NCBI GenBank assembly: GCA_035293805.1
Contig: DATGMD010000018.1
Span: 1-64,000 of the forward strand
Source: JAJPHF01 sp035293805
Lineage (GTDB): Bacteria; Chloroflexota; UBA6077; JAJPHF01
Reading direction: 5' to 3'
DNA length: 64,000 bases
Shown here piece after piece: positions 58,140 to 64,000 of this stretch. The position numbers and the translations under genes are program-made. The number at the start of each line of letters is the position of its first letter. Position 1 is the first letter of the stretch. A model generated the notes under the pieces. The model was not told the origin of the DNA. It made no database searches and worked only from the letters and a program-made list of their open reading frames with translations.

Positions 58140-59156
58140 TTACAGCCCAACGTAGCGGCTGTACAGGCTGCGGGCGACGAGGGGATCGGTGGTGCCTTTG
58201 ATGAGGGCGCGAGCGTCGGGGAAGATCGTGATCTCGTAGTCGGGCAGGCGCAGCCGCAGGAGGTTCTCGTTGTAGCTGATCGCGCCGGCGCCGGCGAGCC
58301 GGGCCGCTAGCTCGGCCAGGGCGATCCGCGGCCGGCCGGGCACCACCACCTGCAGCGTGTTGCGGCCGCACAGCTCAAGCGTGTAGCTGCCCACCTGGGC
58401 GTCCAGGTACTCGTAGCGCCCTTGCTGGCAGGTGGGGCAGTCGGCGTTCGGCGCCCCAAGCTCTAGCCGGTGGTAGGTGTTCTCCCAGACGTCCAGCCAG
58501 ACCAGCGCGCGGTTCAGCTTGTCCGTGGCGCCGACCAGCAGCTTCAGCCCCTCGGCCGCCGCCAGGTTGGCGATCACGCCTACGGCCGGCGCCAGCACGC
58601 CGGCCGTGTCGCACGTCGGCAGCGTGCCGGGAGGCGGGCTCTCGGCGAACACGCAGCGCAGGCAGGGCGTCTCGCCGGGGATCACGGGGAAGGTCGTGCC
58701 GTAGGCGCCAATCGCCGCCGCGTAGACCCACGGGACGCCGTGCTTCACGCAAGCGTCGTTCAGCAGGTAGCGCGCCTCGAAATTGTCGGTGCCGTCGAGC
58801 GCCACGTCGGCCCCCGCCAGTAGCGCCTCGACGTTGGTGGCGTTCAGGTCGGCGACTACCGGCTCGACCGTCACGTCCGGGTTGATGCGGTGGAGCTTCG
58901 CGGCAGCCGCCACGGCCTTCGGCAGGTCGGCCGCCAGGTCGTCCTCGTCGAAGAGCACTTGCCGCTGCAGGTTGCTCCGCTCGACGTAGTCGCGGTCCAC
59001 GATCGTGAGCCGCCCCACGCCCGCGCGCACCAGGACGTTGGCGACCACCGTGCCGAGCGCACCGCAGCCCACGAGCAGCGCGCGGGCGCCCGCCAGGCGG
59101 GCCTGCCCGGCCTCGCCGATGCCCGGAAACAATACCTGCCGCGAGTAGCGCTCCAC
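58140..59156 (-). CDS. ThiF/MoeB-family adenylyltransferase, activator of the sulfur carrier
   Basis: A 338-residue E1-like enzyme that adenylates the C-terminal Gly-Gly of a ubiquitin-like sulfur carrier. GxGxxG nucleotide loop VGCGALGT (29-36), DRDYVERSNLQRQ, zinc cysteines C165/C168 and C240/C243, catalytic-type C182 in TCDTAGV. The last 90 residues (ELCGRNTLQV to LYSRYVGL) match the C-terminal part of long ThiF proteins; there is no rhodanese domain. It is the last gene of the riboswitch operon, after the CysO-like carrier, which is its likely substrate. Its GTG start is preceded by GGAGGGG supplied by the repeat element. Confidence 0.9.
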   Translation of the reverse strand: MERYSRQVLFPGIGEAGQARLAGARALLVGCGALGTVVANVLVRAGVGRLTIVDRDYVERSNLQRQVLFDEDDLAADLPKAVAAAAKLHRINPDVTVEPVVADLNATNVEALLAGADVALDGTDNFEARYLLNDACVKHGVPWVYAAAIGAYGTTFPVIPGETPCLRCVFAESPPPGTLPTCDTAGVLAPAVGVIANLAAAEGLKLLVGATDKLNRALVWLDVWENTYHRLELGAPNADCPTCQQGRYEYLDAQVGSYTLELCGRNTLQVVVPGRPRIALAELAARLAGAGAISYNENLLRLRLPDYEITIFPDARALIKGTTDPLVARSLYSRYVGL

Positions 59157-59157
59157 C

Positions 59158-59265
59158 GACCTAACCCCTCCGGCCCCCCTTCCCTATCAAGGAAGGGGGG
59201 AGCCGGTTATACTGGCGAAGTGCGTTCCCCCTTCCCGCATCCGGAGGGGGTGAGGGGGGTAGGTC
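59158..59265. repeat. Palindromic repeat element between the ThiF-like and CysO-like genes
   Basis: A 108-base copy of the element at 3693-3797, bounded by GACCTA and TAGGTC with the inner hairpin CCCCCCTTCCC / GGAAGGGGGG. It fills the intergenic gap exactly: one base from the ThiF-like start codon and overlapping the carrier's stop codon by two bases. Confidence 0.85.
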
Positions 59266-59539
59266 ACCCCCCGGCGACCGCTGGGACGATCGACACCTCG
59301 TCCCCCGTCTTCAGGCCGGTGTCCAGCCCTTGCAGGAAGCGCACGTCCTCGCCGTTCACGTACAGGTTCACGAAGCGGCGCAGCTCGCCGTTCTCGTCCT
59401 TGAGCCGCTGCTCCATGCCCGGGTACTGCGCCTCGAGCTGGGCGATGCACTCGGCCAGGCTGGCGCCGCCGACGTCCACCTCGGCCGCGCCACCCGTCAG
59501 GGTTCGCAGAGGGGTAGGTATGCGTACGCGCACGCTCAT
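59264..59539 (-). CDS. MoaD/ThiS-family sulfur carrier, CysO-like
   Basis: A 91-residue ubiquitin-like protein ending VPAVAGG; the terminal Gly-Gly is the site of thiocarboxylation. VRVRIPTPLRTLTGG, RFVNLYVNGEDVRF and GDEVSIVPAVAGG closely follow mycobacterial CysO (93 residues), which donates sulfur to O-phosphoserine in cysteine synthesis. No CysM or Mec protease gene is present; the nearest PLP enzyme is the threonine-synthase-like protein of the same operon. GGAGAAG precedes the ATG. Its stop codon lies in the end of the palindromic repeat. Confidence 0.88.
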   Translation of the reverse strand: MSVRVRIPTPLRTLTGGAAEVDVGGASLAECIAQLEAQYPGMEQRLKDENGELRRFVNLYVNGEDVRFLQGLDTGLKTGDEVSIVPAVAGG

Positions 59540-59655
59540 CGCGCTTCTCCTCGATTGCCGCTGGGAAATGGCAGGGGCACGGGTAGCTAGGCTGGTTTCC
59601 ACGGAGAGTGTAGGTGTGGCTGCCCCAAACCGACACACCATCCTTGACGAGACGC

Positions 59656-59898
59656 CTAGCCGGCGACGATGTCGCCCTCGATCGGATCGACGCGCACGCC
59701 CTGGTTGAGCGCCCACTCGACGGCGCGCTCAATCTCCGGCGTGTCGCCCGAGATCTCCAGAATGACCCAGCCCCGGTCCCGCGTCACGTTCGCCCGGCGG
59801 ATGTTGGTGACCACGTCGAATTGGCGGCCCATGTTGTAGATTAGCGGCTGCGTGATCCGGTCGGGCGGGAAGGTAAACTTGACCCGCTGCTTCGCCAT
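59656..59898 (-). CDS. NIL domain protein
   Basis: An 80-residue protein that is a single NIL domain: KFTFPPDRITQPLIYNMGRQF, then VTNIRRANVTRDRGWVILEI and GVRVDPIEGD. NIL domains occur at the C-terminus of MetN methionine-uptake ATPases, where they bind methionine, and with ferredoxins in homocysteine-forming proteins of anaerobes. Its presence between the threonine-synthase-like and carrier genes supports a methionine-branch role for the operon. Confidence 0.85.
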   Translation of the reverse strand: MAKQRVKFTFPPDRITQPLIYNMGRQFDVVTNIRRANVTRDRGWVILEISGDTPEIERAVEWALNQGVRVDPIEGDIVAG

Positions 59899-59916
59899 CG
59901 CGTGGCTCCTCTTCGA

Positions 59917-60106
59917 GCTATCAGCGTTCAGCAGTCAGCTATCAGCAGTCAGCTATCAGCAGTGTACCCGGTCGGCGGGCAAAATCTAACGTCAACCGCA
60001 TGTCAGCTACGACGGGGCCGTCGCCACACGGGCACCGGCTGCTGATGGTTGATAGCTGACGGCTGACGGCTGATAGCTGACCGCGGATAGCTGACGGCTG
60101 ACAGCT
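59917..60106. repeat. Inverted arrays of AGCTGAT/AGCTGAC heptamers
   Basis: The left arm (59917-59965) repeats CAGCTAT/CAGCAGT every seven bases; the right arm (60038-60106) repeats GCTGATA/GCTGACG every seven bases, the complementary sense. Together they can form a long hairpin. The array lies between two genes of the riboswitch operon and opens a 210-base gap between them. Confidence 0.85.
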
Positions 60107-60108
60107 TC

Positions 60109-61362
60109 TCAGGCTACCGCCGCGGCCCCGCGCTGGTCCTGCGCCAGCGCCTCCTCGAACGCCTCCATCGTCGCGGCGATCGTCACCGGCGGCGCCAGCC
60201 GCTCCGCCACCGCCTCGGGCGTCTTCAGGCCGTTGCCCGTCACGTACACTACCACCGTCTCGTCGGGATCGATGTGCCCGCCCTCCGCCAGCTTGCGGGC
60301 CACCGCCACCGACACGCCGCCCGCCGTCTCCGCGAAGATGCCCTCGGTCTGCGCCAGGAGCTTGATTCCCTCGACCACCTCGGCGTCGGTCACCGACACG
60401 GCCCAGCCGCCCGTCTCCTTGATCACCTTGAGCGAGTAATAGCCGTCGGCGGGGTTGCCGATCGCCAGCGACTTCGCGATCGTGTCGGGCTTCACCGGCG
60501 CCACGTTCAGCGTGCGCCGGTCGAACGCGTCCACCACCGGCGCGCAGCCGGTCGCCTGGGCCACCGTCATGCGGGTGCGCGGCGGCGCGTCGACGAGCCC
60601 CACCTTGTGCAGCTCCTGGAAGCCCTTCCAGATCTTCGTGAACATGGAGCCGCTGCCCGTGGGCACGATCGCGTGGTCCGGCGTGCGCCAGCCGAGCTGC
60701 TCGGCCACCTCGTAGGCCAGCGTCTTGCTGCCCTCGGCGTAGTAGGGCCGCACGTTGATGTTGGCGAAGGCCCAGCCGTACTTGTCGGCGATCTCGCTGC
60801 ACAGGCGGTTCACGTCGTCGTAGTTGCCGTGGACGGCCACCAGCGTGGGGTCGTAGATGCCGATGTTCGTGATCTTGCTCGGCTCCAGATCGGCCGGGAT
60901 GAACACGACGGCGCGCATCCCCGCGCGGGCGCCGCAGGCGGCCACGGCCGCGGCCAGATTGCCTGTCGAGGCGCAGGCGAACGTGTCGAAGCCAAACGCC
61001 CGCGCCCGCGTGCCGGCAATCGCGACGGGCCGGTCCTTGAACGAGAACGTCGGGTTCACCGTATCGTTCTTGACGTAAAGATGATTCAGGCCGAGCAGCC
61101 GGCCCAGGTTCTCGGCCTTGACCAGCGGCGTGCAGCCGGCGTAAGTCTCGATGATCGGCTCGTCCTCGACGGGCAGCAGCGCCCGGTAGCGCCAGATCGT
61201 CTGCGGGCCGGCGGCGATGGCCTCGCGGCTCACTAGCGGGCGGATGGCATCGTAGTCGTAGGCGACCTCGAGCGGGCCGAAACACAACTCACAGACGTGG
61301 ATCGGCAGTAGGCCGTACAGGTGGCCGCACTCGCGGCACTGCAAGCCTCGCAGTCGGCTCAT
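60109..61362 (-). CDS. Threonine-synthase-like PLP enzyme under SAM riboswitch control
   Basis: A 417-residue fold-type II PLP enzyme. A zinc-ribbon-like N-terminus (C9, C12, C24, C27) precedes the catalytic domain with PLP lysine K109 in NPTFSFKDRP, ASTGNLAAA, PTGSGSMFTKIW and AETAGGVSVA. By sequence it is threonine synthase, converting O-phosphohomoserine to threonine. A SAM-I riboswitch upstream and a NIL protein, CysO-like carrier and ThiF-like activator downstream suggest instead that it may join O-phosphohomoserine with carrier-bound sulfur to make homocysteine, as CysM does with O-phosphoserine. GGAGGAG precedes the ATG. Confidence 0.88.
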   Translation of the reverse strand: MSRLRGLQCRECGHLYGLLPIHVCELCFGPLEVAYDYDAIRPLVSREAIAAGPQTIWRYRALLPVEDEPIIETYAGCTPLVKAENLGRLLGLNHLYVKNDTVNPTFSFKDRPVAIAGTRARAFGFDTFACASTGNLAAAVAACGARAGMRAVVFIPADLEPSKITNIGIYDPTLVAVHGNYDDVNRLCSEIADKYGWAFANINVRPYYAEGSKTLAYEVAEQLGWRTPDHAIVPTGSGSMFTKIWKGFQELHKVGLVDAPPRTRMTVAQATGCAPVVDAFDRRTLNVAPVKPDTIAKSLAIGNPADGYYSLKVIKETGGWAVSVTDAEVVEGIKLLAQTEGIFAETAGGVSVAVARKLAEGGHIDPDETVVVYVTGNGLKTPEAVAERLAPPVTIAATMEAFEEALAQDQRGAAAVA

Positions 61363-61438
61363 GGCGTCTCCTCCTCAGAGCAGTCAACGTCTCTGTCCCC
61401 AGCCTGGACGAGAGAGTCGCGTCCGGAGGAAGACAACG

Positions 61439-61470
61439 AAAAACCCCTTACACACGAGCATAAGGGGTTT
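61439..61470 (-). terminator. Riboswitch-controlled intrinsic terminator
   Basis: On the minus strand AAACCCCTTA and TAAGGGGTTT form a 10-bp stem followed by a T-run. The GATAAGGGG end of the aptamer's P1 can pair with CCCCTTA of this stem, the expected anti-terminator switch. Confidence 0.85.
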
Positions 61471-61487
61471 GAACAACGTTGTCTGTC

Positions 61488-61662
61488 CCCTTATCTTCCA
61501 GATCAAGTCTGGCGGAATTGGCACCTTCTCACCTGGTGACGACGCCGCGCGACGGGGATCCGTCGGGGAGCGCTGACCGCCGGCTCAGGCCGGGCGGTGT
61601 GCCACCGGGGAGGGGTTGCCGGGCTTCATCGGGCCGTCTCCCTCCACCTCTCTTGATAAGGG
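61488..61662 (-). ncRNA. SAM-I (S-box) riboswitch aptamer
   Basis: On the minus strand P1 is CCCTTATC (61662-61655) paired with GATAAGGG (61495-61488). Between them lie the conserved S-box core CCGATGAAGCCCGGCAACC and GGTGCCAATTCC, with the AGAGGTGGAGGGA segment in the first junction. The variable stem between the two cores is long and GC-rich. High S-adenosylmethionine should favour the downstream terminator and shut off the threonine-synthase-like/CysO operon. Confidence 0.95.
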
Positions 61663-61697
61663 CAATATTCAATTGTCGGCTGGAGCAGTGTTTCCCG

Positions 61698-61727
61698 ACT
61701 ATAGCGCGGCGCCGCCGCGAGTGTCAA
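61698..61727 (-). promoter_or_regulatory. Promoter of the riboswitch operon
   Basis: On the minus strand TTGACA (61727-61722), an 18-base spacer and TATAGT (61703-61698) lie about 36 bases before the aptamer. Confidence 0.75.
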
Positions 61728-61767
61728 GGTAAGTGCTATGCTGGAGCAAGGCTCCCGGAGGACGACG

Positions 61768-62961
61768 ATGCCCCGCCCGCCGCGCCCGCGCGCCCTCGCC
61801 ACCCGCCTGGCGCACGTCGGCCGCTCGATGCCGCCCGTCGCCAACGCGCCGGTCGCGCCGCCGCTCTACCAGAGCACGGCCGGCCGCTTCGCCAGCCTGG
61901 ACCAGCTCGAAGCCATCCTGGCCGGCGACGAATCCGGCTACTTCTACTATCGCTACGGCACGCCGAATCACGCGCTGCTGGAGCGTATCGTCGCCGACCT
62001 GGAGGGCGCCCCGGCCGCGGTCGCCGCCGCCTCCGGCATGGCCGCCCTCAGCGCCACACTGTTCGCGCTGCTCGCGGCCGGCGACCATGTGCTCGTCGAC
62101 CGCCACAGCTACGGCGGCACCTACGCGCTCGTCACCTCGGAGCTACCGCGCCTGGGCATCGCCGCCGCGTTCGTCGATCTGGATGCGCCCGACGCGCTCG
62201 CCGCGGCCGTGCAGCCGCGCACCCGCCTGCTGCTGCTGGAGACACTCACCAACCCGACGCTGCGCGTCACCGACCTGCCGCGCCTGGCCGCCGCGGCCCA
62301 CGAGCGCGGGCTGCTGGTCTGCGTGGACAACACGTTCACCACGCCCTGCCTGATCCAGCCGCTGGCCCACGGCGCCGACCTCGTCTGGCACTCGACCAGC
62401 AAATATTTCGGCGGCCAGAGCCAGGTGCTCGGCGGCGTCGTGGCCGGCCCGGAGAACCTGGTAGCGCGCATCCGCGAGACCGTGATCCACCTCGGCGTGG
62501 CGGGCGGCGCCTTCGACACCTGGCTCGCCGCCCAGGGGCTGGCGACGCTCGCCCTGCGCGTCGAGCGCGCAAGCGCGAGCGCCCTGACAGTCGCGCGCCA
62601 CCTAGAGGAGCACTCCGCCGTCGCGCGGGTCCACTACCCGGGCCTACCCAGCCACCCCCAGCACGCGCTGGCCGAGCGCCTCTACCCGCACGGCCACGGC
62701 GGCATGCTGTCCTTCGAGCTAACCGGCGGGGAGGCCGCGGCGCGCGCCTTCCTGGCCGGCCTGCGCCTGATCGAGTTCGTGCCCAGCCTGGCTGACGTGA
62801 CGACGACCGTCACCTATCCCCTCGCCACCTCCCACCGTGGGCTGCCGCCCGAGGCGCTGGCGGCGATGGGTGTGGGCCCGGGCCTAGTGCGGCTGTCGAT
62901 TGGCATCGAGGCCGTCGCAGACGTGCTCGCCGACCTCGACGCGGCGCTGGCTGGCGGATAG
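61768..62961 (+). CDS. Cys/Met metabolism PLP-dependent enzyme (cystathionine gamma-synthase family)
   Basis: A 397-residue fold-type I PLP enzyme of the MetB/MetC/MetY family. YRYGTPNHALLE, ASGMAAL, DRHSYGGTY, ETLTNPTLRVTDLPRL, DNTFTTP and K212 in HSTSKYFGG are all conserved. The family covers cystathionine gamma-synthase, cystathionine lyases, methionine gamma-lyase and O-acylhomoserine sulfhydrylase, so the reaction is open. The ATG at 61768 has GGAGG six bases upstream. It is divergent from the SAM-riboswitch operon, which fits a role in methionine, homocysteine or cysteine turnover. Confidence 0.88.
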   Translation: MPRPPRPRALATRLAHVGRSMPPVANAPVAPPLYQSTAGRFASLDQLEAILAGDESGYFYYRYGTPNHALLERIVADLEGAPAAVAAASGMAALSATLFALLAAGDHVLVDRHSYGGTYALVTSELPRLGIAAAFVDLDAPDALAAAVQPRTRLLLLETLTNPTLRVTDLPRLAAAAHERGLLVCVDNTFTTPCLIQPLAHGADLVWHSTSKYFGGQSQVLGGVVAGPENLVARIRETVIHLGVAGGAFDTWLAAQGLATLALRVERASASALTVARHLEEHSAVARVHYPGLPSHPQHALAERLYPHGHGGMLSFELTGGEAAARAFLAGLRLIEFVPSLADVTTTVTYPLATSHRGLPPEALAAMGVGPGLVRLSIGIEAVADVLADLDAALAGG

Positions 62962-62971
62962 GCGCGAGCCC

Positions 62972-63487
62972 ATGCACCGACTCCTGCTCGCGGCGGTCCT
63001 GCTTCTTGTCCTCGGCCGTTGGCCGTGCCCGGTCGCGGCGCAGGACCTCATCCGCGGCCCGGTCACGCCGCTCGACCAGAGCAGCGTGCAGCTTGCCGTA
63101 GACAGCCGGCAGCCGCTCGGCCAGGTGGGCGAGCCCGATGGCAGCGCCAGCTACCGCCTGCGCGGCTGGGCGGCGGACCTGTCCAACCCCGGCGGGCCCG
63201 GCATCCGCCAGATCGTCGCCTATCTCGACGGGCCCTCCGACCGCGGCCGGCTGCTCGGCTGGGCGCGCGTCGGCCTGGCCCGCCCCGACGTGGCCACGGT
63301 GTTCAACGACCCGGGGCTCACTCGCTGCGGGTTCGAGCTAACCTGGCCGGTGACGGAGGTGCCGCCGCAGAGCGAGCCCGTCCACACCTACATGATCTAC
63401 CTCTACCTGGACACGGAGCGCGGCTGGGTCGGCGCCCGCCTGCCCGTCGCGTTGACCCTCGCGGCCGACAGCACGCCGGAGACCTGA
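62972..63487 (+). CDS. Secreted protein with a small beta-type domain
   Basis: A 171-residue protein with a Sec signal peptide (LLLAAVLLLVLG, ending VAAQ). The mature part has RLRGWAADLSNPGGPGIRQIV, VAYLDGPSD, LGWARVGLARPDV and CGFELTWPV, a pattern I associate with extracellular proteins of Chloroflexota that contain GWAxD...VxVYLDG...RPDVA units. No enzymatic motif is visible. It follows the PLP-enzyme gene by 10 bases and may be co-transcribed, although the functions seem unrelated. Confidence 0.7.
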   Translation: MHRLLLAAVLLLVLGRWPCPVAAQDLIRGPVTPLDQSSVQLAVDSRQPLGQVGEPDGSASYRLRGWAADLSNPGGPGIRQIVAYLDGPSDRGRLLGWARVGLARPDVATVFNDPGLTRCGFELTWPVTEVPPQSEPVHTYMIYLYLDTERGWVGARLPVALTLAADSTPET

Positions 63488-63720
63488 CCCCGCGCAAGCC
63501 TTGCAAAGTACCAAATAAACGTATATTCTTGATTTGGCCTACCCCCAAGGCCGCGGCTTCCCCGAGTGCCCCCACGCTCGGGCAAGCCGTTGGTTGCGAC
63601 CGACGGCGCGGCACGCTATCTGCATCGCTTCCGGCTGGAACCAGCTCGCGGCGGAGCGCCCGACGTGGGGGCGGGCGTCCCGCCACACTGGGGCCTGCGG
63701 GCCCCGGGGAGGTGAACCAG

Positions 63721-64000
63721 ATGGCGCTGATCGAGAAGCACATCGACGTCGACGTGCCCGTGCGCACCGCTTACAACCAGTGGACGCAGTTCGAGTCCTT
63801 CCCGCGCTTCATGGAGGGCGTGGAGGAGGTGCGGCAGCTTGACGACTCCCACCTGCACTGGCGCGCCAGCATCGGTGGCAAGACCGAGGAGTGGGACGCG
63901 GTCATCACCGAGCAGATCCCTGACGAACGCATCGCCTGGCGTAGCACGTCGGGCGCGCAGAACGCGGGCGCGGTCACGTTCCATCGGCTGGGGGACCACC
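63721..64000 (+). CDS. SRPBCC family protein, cut by the window edge
   Basis: The first 93 residues are visible: IEKHIDVDVPVRTAYNQWTQ, FESFPRFMEGVEEV, LHWRASIGGKTEEWDAVITE and RIAWRSTSG. This is the coenzyme Q-binding/polyketide cyclase-like SRPBCC group, usually about 150 residues or more. GGGGAGGTG precedes the ATG. The 233 bases before it include an AT-rich stretch with a possible TATATT -10 box (63522-63527), but no convincing -35 box at normal spacing. Confidence 0.85.
   Translation, partial: MALIEKHIDVDVPVRTAYNQWTQFESFPRFMEGVEEVRQLDDSHLHWRASIGGKTEEWDAVITEQIPDERIAWRSTSGAQNAGAVTFHRLGDH

Noticed and set aside
59868..59875. GTAAAC match to the stress operator core
   Set aside because: A single half-site inside the NIL coding region without the second and third half-sites at 11 and 10 bases.
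59917..60106. Possible CRISPR array or iterons of an origin
   Set aside because: The units are seven bases long and arranged in mirrored arms; no replication gene or DnaA-box cluster is near.

Overview
The window is very GC-rich (about 70% by eye) and has strong purine-rich ribosome binding sites, many ATGA/GTGA gene overlaps and no phage or conjugation genes. The gene content suggests the Chloroflexota, perhaps Thermomicrobia or a relative: double-domain universal stress proteins, SRPBCC proteins, a CoxL-like protein, a CysO-like sulfur carrier, a GAAC-N4-GTTC SOS-type box and families of short dispersed repeats. This placement is inference; there is no rRNA or marker gene to settle it.

Layout. 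0.2-13 kb: accessory catabolism and transport (Tat-exported amidohydrolase, orphan CoxL-like protein, GntR-receiver fusion regulator, salicylate/isochorismate synthase-like enzyme with an SDR, a second amidohydrolase, LysR with an NTF2-like protein and an MFS exporter, a Vgb-type propeller). 13-16.9 kb: tandem repeats, a DUF2917 protein divergent from a MocR-type regulator with a large operator between them, and small proteins. 16.9-38.8 kb: a stress or low-energy island with four universal stress proteins, two ferritin-like proteins, a DoxX-like protein, an MFS exporter, a four-gene histidine kinase/response regulator cassette, D-lactate dehydrogenase, two cation P-type ATPases, remnants of acetate kinase, P-ATPase and VIT genes, a dihaem cytochrome c and phosphofructokinase. 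39-54 kb: a double-length ThyX-like protein, tRNA-Met, two orphan ABC solute-binding lipoproteins, a DUF255 protein, a diguanylate cyclase, an SOS-box-controlled sigma factor, an ornithine cyclodeaminase homologue, GNAT and SDR proteins. 54-58 kb: an NRAMP-related (NRMT-like, probably Mg2+) transporter with two PRC-barrel-like proteins, a broken YetF gene and a low-affinity iron permease. 58-63 kb: a SAM-I riboswitch operon of threonine-synthase-like enzyme, NIL protein, CysO-like carrier and ThiF-like activating enzyme, divergent from a Cys/Met-metabolism PLP enzyme. An SRPBCC gene runs off the right edge.

Two systems stand out. First, six promoters of the stress island carry the same three-half-site direct repeat (about GTTAC, GTTTAC, GCAAC, with fixed spacings of 11 and 10 bases). 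One copy precedes the kinase/regulator operon, whose last regulator is a PhoB/OmpR-type winged-helix protein, the class that binds 11-base direct repeats. This looks like a self-regulated stress regulon functionally similar to the mycobacterial DosR regulon but with a different operator. Second, a SAM-I riboswitch controls a threonine-synthase-like gene together with a sulfur carrier and its activating enzyme, which points to carrier-dependent homocysteine/methionine synthesis rather than ordinary threonine synthesis.

The window is also rich in short repeats: a palindromic element of about 105 bases (one copy inserted in frame inside the CoxL gene, another filling a gap between two sulfur genes), heptanucleotide arrays in inverted pairs, and a 78-base tandem repeat with a dispersed relative.
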